Assembly: GCA_037178975.1 (NCBI GenBank)
Contig: JASJZH010000002.1
Coordinates: forward strand, 3,286,001-3,350,000
Length of the DNA: 64,000 nucleotides
Direction: 5' to 3'
DNA from: Oscheius tipulae
Taxonomy: Eukaryota; Nematoda; Chromadorea; Rhabditida; Rhabditidae
Both the position numbers and the translations under genes were made by a program. The stretch's first letter is position 1; each line of letters opens with the position of its first letter. Of this stretch, positions 33,166 to 45,900 are shown in pieces. The notes below the pieces were generated by a model. It worked only from the letters and a program-made list of their open reading frames with translations. It was not told where the DNA came from and searched no databases.

Positions 33166-36100
33166 ATGAAAGAGCTCGTAAAAGAATTGGCCATCAAGAG
33201 GACGATCGGCTCCTTCTTCACGGGCGGAATTGTCGAGTGGAGCGCGAATGGAAAGTTCCTGTACTCGACCTGCACAAACGTGGTTAAAATCATCAATTTG
33301 GACGACAATTTATCAACGTAGACTCATTTTGTCACCAAACATACCCTATGTTACAGGAGTATCATAGGAGATGGCGAAGAAAATCTCAGCATTACGTGTA
33401 TCTGCATCGACAATACGAAAATGCGACTTCTGGTCGCCTACAACAATCAGCTGGTTCGTTTTTAGTCCATTCCCTGGTTTCTGAATCATATTTTGCAGGT
33501 CAGAGAATATTCCCTCCCCACAGAATCAAATCCAAGTCCAGCCATCGCTAGGACATGGAAAAGCAGTCACACGGCGCCGATTCTCGTCATGAAATTCAGC
33601 GATGACGGATCACAGCTTGCCACGGGATCTGCCGATCACAATATCAAGGTACACTTTGATCTGTTTTTACTGTTTTCAGTCTTGAAATCAGTCTGCGAGA
33701 AAACCTTCCACATTGGAAACCATTACATAGATCCGATGGGCCAACGAGGCCCTTGCAGCATAGCGCAGTCGATTAGATTGTGACGAGAATCAGGGTTTGA
33801 TCCCATTTAAGCCAAAAAGTATACATTTTTCTTGAAATCACTCGTGAAGCACTTTTTGGAGGTAGCATTGCTGGTCAGAATTTTAGTTTTACTAGTGCAG
33901 GAGCTCCTAAAGTTAAGCGTTGACTTTATTTGGCATTTCTTGAAGCTACTTCAGATTTGAAGCGTGTACGGCTACGAATATGGCGCAAAACGTGGAAATT
34001 CAAAGTTATGTAAATTCGCTTTTTTCGAAGTTTTCCACCTATTTTACCGCAGAATGTCAAAAAAAAAGAATCAGTGCAAATACAAGGATTGGAAATAGCG
34101 CGAAAATAATGGAAACGGTAGCTAGTTTGGCAATAGCCGGACGCTTCCTTCGTCCAGCAAAAATGCGGTATTGAGATCCCCCCAGTCCTCACTACATGCC
34201 TAAAACACGTTTTGCAGATATGGGACATGAACCAGCAGCACTGCACCCACACTCTGAAAGGAGAAGACGTCATCACGACGCTGCACTTCATCCGCGACAA
34301 TCGTCTCCTTGCCGGCTACATAAATGGACAGGTGAACCTCTTTGATCTCAACAAGGGAGCGCTGAAGAAGCTCGCCCATACTTGGAACAATCATACCAGG
34401 TTTTTTTGCTTTCTTTGTATCCAAATATCGTTACTTTTCAGTCATATCACATCGATAGTAGTCTTGAACAAGGGCCGACGAGCGGCCTTCGTGTCCCGGG
34501 ATCAGACCATGTCGCTCGTCGATGTGGAAAATCGCGAAAAGTTGAAGACTCTGCCTCTTTTCGAGTCGGTCGAGGCAGCCGTTTTGGCCCATAATGGCAA
34601 CATTGTGACAGTTGGAGAGAGCGGCGTCGTGAAGGAATGGATCGTAGAGACGGCCAAGAACATTCGCAGCAAAACTATCACCAGGTTTTTTGTTTTTGTA
34701 GCGTAGAAATAAGGAAATTCCAGAAGCCGACTGGACTCTCTGGCCTACAACCCAATTCGCGATCAACTTCTGACAGTTTCGGCAGAGGAGAACATCTTTG
34801 TTGTCAATTTTGCCGATTTCGGCGTCGCGAGACAAATTGTTGGCTTTCAAGACGAAGTTAGTACTCTTTTTAGAGCTTTTGAAAAAAAGGTCATTTTAGA
34901 TCTATTCGTGCTGCCTGTTCGGCAAGGAAGAATCTCACGTGGCGGTGGCCTCGAACAGCCACGACATCCGTCTTTACGACACGACGACCTGGGACTGTCA
35001 GCTGGTTCCCGGGCATTCGGAGAATGTTCTTCACGTCGCCGCCGCGAACTGGGACCGAAATCTGCTCGCTTCCTGCTCTAAGGACAACGGCATCGTTCTA
35101 TGGCGATTGACAAGTACCTTTCCAGTTTTTTTATTATTAAATTGTGTCTCAGTTGCGAAAAAAGACGGTCCTTCTACTCTGCTCCCGGTCGCAAGCGCCA
35201 CAGGTCACACAAACTCTGTTAACGCTGTCCGTTTCTCCCACACTCACAAGGCGCCGTTCCTTCTCTCCGTCTCGGCTGATACGACGCTGAAATTGTGGGG
35301 ACTAGGCGAGGTTGAGCTGAAAAAAACCCAACAGGACGTCGATGATTTGTAATTTGAATTGTTACTTTGGAAAATATCCCTTTCAGACCGAAAATCCACT
35401 GTTCCTCGACTCTCGTAGCCCATGCGAAGGAAGTCATGTGTCTGGATGTCTCCCTCTCGGACAACATCTGCGCTACGGGCGGAATGGACAAGATGGCCAA
35501 GCTGTGGCACATCAACACGAAGAAGATGCAGCTTGGAATTGCCGGCAATCTCACAGGACATCGTCGTGGTGTCGCCGACGTCAAATTCGCGCCGAATGCA
35601 CAGAAGGTTGTCACCTGTAGTGGCGACATGACCATCAAGATCTGGGATCTGCTGGAGAAGAACTGCCTGCAGACCTTGAGCGAACATAACTCTGCCGTCT
35701 TCAGTGTAAGTTCTTTGTGTTTTTGGATTTAAATCGAGCATTTGCAATAATGGCTCAGTCGGTTAGCACTCCGACTGCAAAACAACGGGCCCGGCTTTGA
35801 TTCCCAGGCTGACAAAATTCTTAGTATAGTCATGAAGCTTCTGGAAATACCTTCAGAACGTGTTTTGAATATTTAGTCGAGCCAGATTCGCCATTTACCC
35901 CCGCTACCCAGAACTAACAGTCGAATTACGAAAAACGAAAAATCATTTTATGCACTCTCCAAATATATTAATTTCCAGATAATATACGTGAATGGAGGCA
36001 ATCAGCTGATTTCGGCCGACAGCGCCGGTATTTTGAAGATCTGGACCCTGAGCAGTGGAACGACGGAGAAGACCATGGAAGCCCATTCGGAGAAGGTAAG

Positions 36101-36911
36101 TCTGTCCAATTTTATGCTTTCTGGATGTGAAATAATCTAGATTTGGTCGATTTGCGCCCGCTCAGACGAGTCGGAATACATAACGGCCGGCGGCGACGGG
36201 ACTATCTCGGTCTGGAAGGACATTACCGAGGAGAAGAGGGCCGAAGAGGAGAAGAAACGCCGTCAAAAGATCGAAGAAGAACAGACACTGTCGAATCTTC
36301 TCGATCAGGAACGCTTCCAGGACGCGCTGGAATATGCTCTCGGTCTAGTGAGACCCTACTGCTGTCTCAAGGTACTTTTTTAGTGTTTTAAAAGAAAAAA
36401 TAAGAATTTAGGTGATTGACAAGCTAATCGATATCGATCAACTGCGGCCCGCGTTGGCCAAGCTCGACCCGATCAAGATCCAGACGCTTCTCGACTTTGC
36501 CACCACCTGGAACACCAATTCCAGGACCTCTCAGGTATTTTTTGCTAATGTTTTTGTTCCAAAATCTCTGGAAACGATTGACAGCGAAAGTTGTAAAATA
36601 TAGCAAAAATAACTTGAACGAAATGGTGCCAAAACTAGTTTATGAATTCTGTTCGTGGCGAGACCCTACAGTAATCTACAAAAGAGCGGGAGTGTGAACG
36701 AGTAAAAATTCTTGTTTTTCAGGCGAGTCAGCTTGTTCTCTACAGCATCCTGACGATCCACTCGCCCGAATTCCTCCTCAAACTGCCGAACATCCAGAGC
36801 GTCGTCCAAGGAATGCTCCCCTACTCGAGACGTCATTTCGAACGCCTGAGCAAGGCTCGCCAAGATGTCGCCCTACTCAATTTCAGCTACGATCAGATGC
36901 GTCTCAATTAG
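33166..36911 (+). CDS. WD40-repeat U3 snoRNP/SSU-processome protein TBL3 (UTP13)
   Basis: Multi-exon gene encoding two consecutive WD40 propellers; clear repeats include FSDDGSQLATGSADHNIK, ASCSKDNGIVLW, LSVSADTTLKLWG, ATGGMDKMAKLW, VTCSGDMTIKIWD, ISADSAGILKIW and TAGGDGTISVWKD. A helical Utp13 C-terminal domain follows (DQERFQDALEYALGL ... VIDKLIDIDQLRPALAKL ... LQS-type helices to 36911). UTP13/TBL3 is a core subunit of the UTP-B complex that binds the 35S pre-rRNA and is needed for 18S rRNA processing in the nucleolus. Most introns are about 40 nt, but those at about 33649-34217 and 35706-35978 are long, and each carries a tRNA-like element. PNO1, another 40S-assembly factor, starts 137 bp after the stop. 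Confidence 0.92.
33755..33805 (+). repeat. tRNA-like element in a TBL3 intron
   Basis: It has an A-box-like ATAGCGCAGTCGATTAG and a B-box-like GGGTTTGATCCC with 30 bp between. The cloverleaf is incomplete. A 17-base variant of its A-box (two transitions) recurs near 7383. Confidence 0.5.
35747..35812 (+). repeat. tRNA-like element in a TBL3 intron
   Basis: It has an A-box-like TGGCTCAGTCGGTTAGCAC, a CTGCAAA loop like that of tRNA-Cys, and a B-box-like GGCTTTGATTCCC. The anticodon stem does not pair well, so it is a relic or SINE rather than a working tRNA. Confidence 0.5.
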
Positions 36912-37048
36912 TTTGTTATTGTTATGTTTTTGTTGACTCTTTTTGTTATAATAATACGGTTGTTTCTCCGCTTTTACTTTTTCATTATTGGGCTTCTTGG
37001 CCTGGCATATCTTAACTTCAGATGGTCTTTGTTTAAAAACTCGATTAG

Positions 37049-39889
37049 ATGGCCGATGATTTGCCCATGGAGGAAATGGACGACATGCCGGAGCTCATCG
37101 AGACGCTCCCGGCCCAATTGCCATCATTGATTGAGCAGAATACTCCCGCCAGCTCCGACCAGTTCAAAACGGTACGTTTTCTTCGGCTTGTTATTACCCT
37201 AGAAACGTTTAACGATGCTCACACATATCGTTCCTGACTATTCCGTCTAAATCGGGTATGAACGAGCTGCTGTTTTGTGCTAAGAAAATAAAAAATGTCT
37301 CTCGTTTTGCTGAGGTTTGAGCGCATTCTATCTTAAAACAACAACTCAAGCGAAGATGGGCTGAAATCGCCTGTGAACTTCCGGTTAAAATCTCGGTGAA
37401 ACAGCACTGAAACGCGGAAACAAGCGGACAAATCCCCCCTTTTTCTTCGTTTTTAGTCCCTTGGTATATCTTCTCCTTCTCGAGCCATCAAAAATACGAG
37501 CATGGTGGTCATCTCAGCAGTTTTTTCCTCCTGACGCGGTTAACTGCCTCCTTTGGTTGCTTTTTACTGTTCTCTTTTTGCCATCCAAGCAATTTCGTTT
37601 AAAGTCAATACGCCGGGCAAGAATTTTATAACATGGATACGTTTTTTGGTCTCGGGGTCCGATAGAGTCGAGCATATTTTTAAGTAAGCGAATGGACCAT
37701 AAATTTAGACGAAACTGGGCATAAACTTACCGTACACTCGGACTCAGGAAACAAGCAAAGTGAATCTCGAATTAGAGAGCTGGGTCCCGCGTAAAAAAGC
37801 GAGACAAATTATCAGTATTTCTTCAAGATTAGTGGATTAAATTTACGACCCGCTACTGTGTACTTTTTTTCGCGAAAAGACGGAGAATACGGTGGCCTCG
37901 GTGTCCTTCAGACCCTCCTCGGTGTTGCATTAATCTTGCGTGCGTTTTTTGAATTGGCGCTTGCCTTTGATGTCCTCGGCTTTATGGGGCCCGGAAAAAA
38001 AAGCTGTTAGAGCACGAAATAATAGGGGAGAGACGCGACAGACAAGATGGGACATATTCATCGTTCACTTCTACTGTCTCTCTGTAAATGGCACCCTGTC
38101 GCGACTTTGCAAAGGACGGTTAGTTGCGCTTTGGGAGGGAATATGCTGGGTGTGTACTACTGTAAACGTTGGAGGGTTTTAGGGGAAATCGGATTGTGGG
38201 CTCGAAAACAGTCGAGCTCCATCACAAGTAGGCAGGCGTCACAGTTATTTTTTGTTTTTTTATGGTCCATTCGCTTACTTTGTGCATAGGTTGCCCGCTA
38301 TACCAGTCGTAACAGTAGCCCAACTTTCGTAAAAATGAATTACTGGTCCAGAATGTTCGTTCCAGAGGCGCTACTGTCTATAAAACGTGTCTTTTTTCGT
38401 TTTAGGATTTGTCCCAAAGTGGAACAGTCAAGAAAAAGTACAAAACTTGATGGTGACTAAGCCAGAAATGCTACTGTAATTAGCACACTTCCTTTTCTCA
38501 AAAAGCCATGAAATTTTGGTAGAATATTATAAACCTGGTCCTTGAACTTTCGCTCCCTCTCGGTCTCTGTAATCTGGCGAAAGTGTCTGCTGTTGCCGGC
38601 CGCGAGCAGTTTTTTGCCTCCTGAAGTTTATGGCATGCTGCGCTGTCGCGGATATTAGCCGAGGCCACCCAGTCGCTGTTTTATCGAGCATTGTGGCTCC
38701 TGATGGAAAAGGCCGAAGCGTTTTTTTTTAGGTTCAACGCAAAAGAAAGACGGCCGGAGATGTGGACATGGATGACAAGACTGAAGAAGGAGAGGAGGCC
38801 AGCGGCTCGACCGAGTACCAGAAGCGTCGGAAGGGAGAAAAGGGCGAGATGAGGAAGGTTCCCGTGCCGAAACATCGCTACGCTCAGCTCAAGGAGAACT
38901 GGATCAACATTTTCACGCCAGTCGTCAAAAATCTCGGTTTACAAATCAGGTAATATTATTATTTATCGAACAAGGCTGCCTATTACCTCATTTGAGGGAC
39001 AGAATCTTGTAAACCTCACGATAGGAACTGTCTTTCTTTTTCTCAAAAGAGCTTGTTCGAAAAGTTTGTCACTCACAAGGAGCAAACCAACGTCATATAG
39101 TCCCCAGTGGCGCCTCTTAGCAATACACCAACTTGAACACAAAACTTTGAAGGGCTGTAAACATCAAACAATTGTAGATTTAACATGAAGACGCGGGTGG
39201 TCGAGATTCGAAATCCGCAGGACAAGGAGGACACGACGGATCTGCAGAAGGCGGCCGACTTTGTCCGTGCATTCATTCTGGGTTTCGACGTCAACGACGC
39301 GTTGGCCCTGATTCGACTCGATCATCTCTTCCTCGAGACCTTCGAGATTGCCGATGTCAAGGCCTCGTTGAAGGGAGACCATCTGAGCAGAGCCATCGGC
39401 CGTATTGCCGGTAAAGACGGACGCACGAAGCTCGTCATCGAGAACGTTACCAAGACTAGAATCGGTTAGTCTTTTTGTTTTTTTTTGATCTACAGAATGG
39501 CTCCAGTGCTGGCCGACACGAAAATCCACCTTCTAGGAGCCTTTAACAACCTCAAATTAGCCAGAAACGCCATTTGCAGCCTTATTCTCGGTACGTTTTC
39601 TTCAGTTTCGTGTCCCAAAACCTTCAAACTTCTCGTGTGAGCTGTTTCCAGCCTTTTGCAGCGATCACAGCCTATTCAGCTGAAGATTTGATATCAGTTC
39701 TTTGAAAATGGTTCGTGGCAGGGCCTATAGACATCATTGTAGCGAACAAACATTGGATACTCAGTCGCAATAAGTGAATTCGATCAAAGTCCCATTACTT
39801 TTACAACCAAAACATTTTCAGGATCGCCGCCGTCGAAGGTTTACGGAAATCTGCGAAACATCGCCACCCGAGCCAATGAGCGTCTCTAA
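37049..39889 (+). CDS. RNA-binding ribosome-assembly factor PNO1 (Dim2)
   Basis: Five exons: 37049-37171, 38732-38949, 39178-39464, 39507-39590, 39822-39889 (259 aa; family members are about 250). An acidic N-terminus is followed by the conserved block [23 protein letters not shown] (read here in parts), [10 protein letters not shown], a KH domain with the typical [22 protein letters not shown], and the C-terminal [17 protein letters not shown]1 binds the 3' end of 18S pre-rRNA, recruits the dimethyltransferase and guards cleavage by NOB1 in the nucleolus and cytoplasm. Intron 1 is huge for this locus (1,560 nt) and holds a pair of 22-bp inverted repeats. It lies directly downstream of TBL3 on the same strand. 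Confidence 0.93.
37682..38280. mobile_element. Candidate non-autonomous element with 22-bp terminal inverted repeats
   Basis: The 22 bases at 37682-37703 occur as an exact reverse complement at 38259-38280 (core AAGTAAGCGAATGGACC). The 555 bp between them encode nothing recognisable, and inward of the 22 bp the arms do not match. The pair lies within the oversized first intron of PNO1, which fits a MITE-like insertion. No target-site duplication was identified, so the call is tentative. Confidence 0.4.
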
Positions 39890-40695
39890 AGTCTTCCCTC
39901 CCTTTTCGTTATTTTGTTACTGTTGTTAAAAGAAAAACTTATCTATAATTTATTGTCAAACATGCCACGTGCCGTCACGAAATAGTATTGTGGAGAGAGA
40001 GAATCATCGAGCTGTCAGAACCGGGGACAAAGGGGGCAACCGTAACAACATCTTAGGGACGAGAGTGTCTTTGAGAGAGAGAGAGAGAGAGAGCCCGATT
40101 GTTATTACTGGAGGGGATTGAATCCCACCCGGGGGAAGAGGGATTAAATCCCATATAAAAAAGTGAGTATGACATGAAAAGTAAGGGGGGAAACAACTCG
40201 ATTAAATCGAGAGAAAACTATAAAAAGTGGGAATATGTATGGCTGACTAACAAACAGAGTAAGATTACACGCGGAAAAGACTGGCAGACTGACTGCGGGT
40301 CTCAAACTGTCCACTCTTAGCTCATTTTCGCCAAAATGGTCTGAATTTGGGCTATTAGTGCCGGGACCCAAATTTGAAATCCCAAAATGGCGGAAGAGAA
40401 GATTTCTTTTAGTGCCTTTTTTGATTCAAGTTGTTTGGTCGCACAACTGGCAAAAAACTAAAATACAAATTTTTTAAGTAAGCTAAGAGTGGACAACTGC
40501 AATTTAGCCCCTTTCCGAGCTCTAGAAGCCAAGAAAAGAAGGAAGGGCCGCCTATTGCCAAGACCCCGTCTCTGTCTCGTATGACCTCCCTAAGAAATAG
40601 CATATATATGAGTCTTACCAAAAGCCGGGGATGTCGGCGTAGAGGACGGCAAGCGTATGACAGAATAAGGGTGAACAAGGGGGGACTCTCTCGAT
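39890..40695. other. Convergent intergenic region
   Basis: 3' flanks of PNO1 (plus) and the double-DM gene (minus). It contains a (GA)n run at 40072-40093 and nothing else recognised. Confidence 0.4.
40072..40093. repeat. (GA)n microsatellite
   Basis: Simple dinucleotide run between PNO1 and the DM-domain gene. Confidence 0.9.
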
Positions 40696-42985
40696 CTACT
40701 GGTGGTTCAACTGACTGTTGTAGTTGTGGATGGCCTGAAGAGCCATCTCGACAAAGGCCGGATTGGTCTGCATCATCTGGGTTAGAAGGAATTGATTGAA
40801 GCTGGGAATCGGGGGTAGACGAGGCATGATCGGCATCGGAAGAGGACGCATGGCCAGAGGCTGAAGCAGCGGGATGGGAGGAGTGGTCAGGATGATGTCC
40901 GGAGAAGGGCTGCCGGCCGACTCTGGAATTGGGTCTTTAGCCTGGTTTGGTACGGGTTATTGATCAGAAACATTTACTGGATTGACTACTACTAGTCTAT
41001 TGTACTTGTATCTAGAGGAGATTGACTCTAGCCATAACTACTCAATCAGGACTCGGAAAGCTCTAGGTTTGGACGTTGAAGAAATTGTTTGTTCACCAAT
41101 AGAACTGGCTCCCGAACATGTCCAGTATACCCACCGGTACTAATAATTACTCTTAGCGAGTACATTTTTATGACTAGCTAGCTGAAACAGTCACCGTTGG
41201 ATCGCTTGAAAGTCAGTGGTGTGCATTGAGATAAGCAGCCAGTTATATATTCGACTACCGAAGTGACTCATCCCTCTCATATTTTTTAGCCAGGATATCC
41301 GACTCCATCTCAAGATTACAGAGCTTGACTGTCTCTCAAGAACTTCGGGATCGCTCCTAAGCTCGTACTAAACGAACCATACTTGCTAATTACAAGAGTA
41401 ACTATTCTCCGATCAACAGAGTCTACTGGACGCTTGTGTGCTGCATGAAACGCACTTTCCATTGGTCACGAATCCATCAAAGTAATTGCTTGCTGTTTCA
41501 AAATATCGAGGTTCTCATACTTGCTAGATACTCGTCTTAAGTTACACAACTAAAAGTTACATTTAGATATTTGTAGTTACAATTAGTACCTCGAGGGATG
41601 TGCGTCCAGTGTAATACACAAGAACCGTCTACTAATCTAATCATGCCACCCTGACTCTTCCTTGAAAACTCACCACTAGCACTGCTGTCATGAACGCTGT
41701 CGATAGAGTTTCTTCCCTCTCCCAGAAGTCTGGCTCTCTGCTGGTTCCTTCGAAGCTTGATCTGCTTGGCCATGATGTCACGGCGATGACAGACGAGTTG
41801 GCACTGAAAAATTCTCTCTCTGTACGCTTGGATAGGTGCGTCGGAATGCCGTCGCGTCACGACTATTTTTCTGGTCACGACGCGACACTTAGCCTACTGT
41901 AAAGACTGATGATCAGTTAAGCGGAAGCCTGACAAACATTTGCGCCAACAGCTGTCTTTTCCGCGAGGATGCGGGTTCGTTTTTTGCGTACAGTATGATG
42001 CATTGAGAGTCGTCAAACGCAACGTCTATGTCGCGTTTTACGAGCAGTCTCTACAGTAGGCCTCTTTGCTCAAGGACACACTCAAAAAACGCCTGCGGAG
42101 GGCTATTGATTCGTGTCTTTTACCTTCTCACATTCGCACAGGAAGAACTGACACTGGTTCTTCTTGTGTCCTCGCAGAGCGGTGACGATGCCGTGAGCCT
42201 GAATTGAGGGTTGAGGAAATATGAGGATGAGAACTGACATTGCATCTGGCACAGTTGGGAGTACGCTCCTTTCGTCCGGATGTGTTCTTCTGGATACGGC
42301 CACCGCTGGGCTGAAAATGATGAATGGTGCTGGGACATAAGACATCGAAGCAGTGACTACACTTTTACCATGACCCTGTCAGATGCTCCTTTTTTATCCT
42401 ATCAACTTATCCTGCCTCTGTCCATCTGACACCCTTATATCTTGTTAAGATACATTGGGACTCATGGCAGCAATTGACATGTCACCCGGCTCACAATCTA
42501 TCTGGCAACATATTCAATAGTACGAGAGTGGTTTGCTCAATCCCATTTTTCAGAATCATCTACGCCTACGTCTACTAGTCAGAGAAACGATGAGTCACAC
42601 CCGTACCCTTTTGAAAACTGAGCTTTTATCGTGACAGTTTTGGAAGACCAATAGATAGAGAAGATGTCAAAATGCATCTACTCTGTCTACAGTATCTGTC
42701 AATTTTCGACTGTTGACTGTCTGACCAAAAGGTGTGCGCATTGAAGACAAGCTAACTCACATTCTTGAGCTTGTTGTTGAGCTGACGACGAGTCTCGACC
42801 ATACTGCAGTTAGTACAGCTGCAGGCCGAGTGGCGGCAGTAAGGCTTGTGTCCCTTCCTCGGATGGAACTCGTCGTGGTTCAGACAGCGCTGACAGTAGT
42901 ACTGTTTCTCTTTCGAGGTCAGAATTCGTCCATGGGGAAGAGGAGGAGGAGCAGGGCTGAGAGCAAGGACGTCGATCTCGTCCAT
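40696..42985 (-). CDS. Double DM-domain transcription factor (MAB-3/DMD-3-like)
   Basis: Five minus-strand exons: 42985-42761, 42310-42239, 42198-42124, 41803-41674, 40934-40696 (246 aa), all in phase. DM domain 1 is YYCQRCLNHDEFHPRKGHK ... CRHSACSCTNC; DM domain 2 starts NCARC, continues AHGIVTALRGHKKNQC, LCECEKC and the basic tail IKLRRNQQRARLL. The Cys/His ligands of both zinc modules are all present. Two tandem DM domains in one protein are characteristic of nematode MAB-3 and DMD-3, which direct male-specific development of tail and neurons by binding the DNA minor groove. The C-terminus is Pro-rich. The start at 42985 follows a TTTGTAG acceptor, so an upstream exon is possible. Intron 4 is about 740 nt. 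Confidence 0.88.
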
Positions 42986-45900
42986 CTCTTGGTTATCTAC
43001 AAAGGGAACATTTTGCAACAACGGATCACTAGATAGCGATGATGAAGGTCAAACAAAACAAATGTGTGTCGTCGGGAGAGCGAAAGCAGACAGGCGAACA
43101 CTGCCATATTTTTTCAGCAGATACTGCCGTTTTTTTTTCAATTTGGCCTGCCTATCTTCATCCGAAATCTCATCGGTGGCTTTGGCAAAACTGGATAAAA
43201 GGGCAAACCAAGGGGTTCGGCTATTTTGGTTCGATCCGCGCTAGGGGAAGCTGGACTTTTACCCAGTTTTCTTACACGCTCGGGAATAACCAACAAACAA
43301 TCCATTATCATTTCTGTTGCAGTGACATCCGCCCAAATTTCTAGGTTTCGTAGTATTCTTACCAGACTATCCTACTGATTTTCGTGATATCGACAGGATC
43401 CACTATCGTCGTGTTCAAACATTCAAAAGTATGGTTCACGATACTTCTCTGTTTCAATAGACCTATTCATTGTCTAACACGAGTGTATGAAGAAGATTGA
43501 TTCAATGATATAGGTACTCTCGAAGATCACTCTTGAAGAGCACTTTGAGCGGCTGAACCTATTGAACTCAATAATATCATGGCATGGTCATCTGTCCTGT
43601 CCTGTCTTTCTTAACTCTAAGGCTCTCATTTGGCTTTTCTTCTTACTTTTGCCGTCAACCAAATTATAAGTTCTAACTAGGAAGAGACAGTAGAAGGATA
43701 TTCTCATCTTCAATGTGAAATCATATCTTGCTCGCCTCATAGAAAATGATTGCATGCTGAGAGTCCAAGGACATCAAACTCGAGATACATGAGTATAATT
43801 ATTACCGTGATGTGAGTATTCCATCGTGTCTCTCTTGAAATGTCTGTTTACACAGTTCTGATTATACGGTATGACTTCGAGGGCGAGGCTCATTACAGAG
43901 GAGAAGGGGGTGCTAAAATTGTAACAAGCCAGTGGTTTTTTGCCAAAGAGGCTGCAATAAAGATACAGTAGACCTCGAGTGGCAAAGAGATTAATTGGCA
44001 AACTGCTTCGCGGCGGGACCATAAATTGTGGCTGAACTCGGCGCCGCGAGCTCATCTCTCAACCAGGCAAAAAAAGAATCGGCCGCTGAAAAATGGACTC
44101 ATTCGTCGCGGAGAGAGAATGCTGTCGGCTGTGGATGTTGCGTTCAGCGGGATTCGATTCGGGGACAAAAAAAAACCCTGGGGCTGGATTTGCGGGAGAC
44201 AAAGCGATACGGTAGCTGTGGGGGAGATTCTAAACTGTTTTCTTATCAAATTACGAAAGGAGTGCAAGAAATCGGGCAGCAAAAAAGTTTCTAGATTTTT
44301 TGCAACAACAAAAATATTGATCTTTTAAAAAGTGTCTGGACAATGGTAGTTACTGCTTCCAGTGGGTCCCGCTGGAATCTTTTGTTGCGTGCGAGTCTCG
44401 TCAGAAAAAGTGCTACTGACTCTCAGTCTGTGAGGTTGTGTAATAAGCGAGGAGAGCGGAAAGAAAGGACTCTGTTAAGGTTGTTAATTGATAAGAGACT
44501 GCTGAACAGAAAGCTATGTTTTCTGTCAGCGAGCAATGTCACTGTACTCGGAGCTTCCAACTACCAAACTTTAGGAGTCAAGAAACTATTCCTGAGTTCT
44601 GGAATGTTCCGCAAAGCTGTAGCAAAGCTGTTATAATATTATCACTGGATTATGGTAGATGTATGTTTAATGGTTTATTACTCTATCGCCAGTGGATCTG
44701 ATAACCTTGAAAAAGAAGCCAGACCTGTTTTCTAACAGGGCGAGTGTGTTAAAGAAAAAGGTAACATTGGCTGTTTGGCAACAAAAACTAAAGCGAACGG
44801 AGTGATAAAGGGAGATGTACTTTTTGCACAGGTGTCTGACCGCCTACAGTTCTAGATAGAACGTTTTGGTCTCGAAGAGTAGCCTTACCTTCTTCGTGAA
44901 TGGCTTGCATCTTGTAAGGAGACGTCTCTCTGGTTCCTATTCGCAAAAGACGCCTCGCAACATCGAGGTCTAGAGGGGCGACGGGGTTGGGAAGGCGGAG
45001 ACCGACACGCCCCTTTTGTGGCCGGCAAAAAACGTCTGGGCACAGAAGGAAATGCGCAAGCGAAAGAGAGAGAGAGAGAGAGAGACAGTGACTTTTTAGC
45101 GAGAACTCAAGGCTGGAAACAGCGAGCAGTTACTGCATGCTAACTTGGTACACGATCGGTTAAACATTTTCCCCTAATTCTGCAAGAAAAGAGCCAAGTT
45201 GGAGATAAAATCATAGGAATAGAATAGGTAAGCTGATCGTGTTAAAAGTAACTGTCATATGAAGCAACAACGTTTGATTGAATTGGAAATTGATATGATC
45301 CAAATACTACAAAGCGTTAAAATATTCCTAGAAGATGCTTGGAAGAGTCAAGGTTCAAATATTGGGGACTAAGTAAATGGTACAGGCCTCCATTCGAAAA
45401 TCCTGATTTGATATGGATACACATTCTTTTAGCCAAAAAGATTAGATCCTATGCCTAACAAAGAATAGCACAACAAGACACGAGCTCCACAAAAAAGAAC
45501 ACTGGCCAGCTGGCTGTGTAGTACAGTCGCACTTTTTTCACTGGTACTGCACTTTACCGGGAAACGGGACATACAGATCAATACTGTTGCAAATTTTCGC
45601 ATTCGCAGCGAGTCGAAATTAATTAATTAACCATTGGAATTGTAAAGATAGTTTCCAGAAGGCTTTTGTAGTCTTGTGAACTGTCAATAAGAAACCGCGA
45701 GGGTCGAAATCAACAGAAGGAAGTGGTAAACAGTTGACACTGCTACTTATGAAGTCAGGAAAAAGTTTTAACCCTGTCAGAAAAACAAAACACTTGTTGA
45801 ACATTTTTGATCGGAACAAGTGGGTCCTCTTAATAAGTTCCGGTCATTTTCTACACGTTTTCCTTCTGCCTTTTACTATGTGTCGCGTAACCCCCCAAAA

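Noticed and set aside
43228-43240. A perfect-looking Pol III B-box (GGTTCGATCC).
   Set aside because: No A-box or cloverleaf lies upstream at the right distance.
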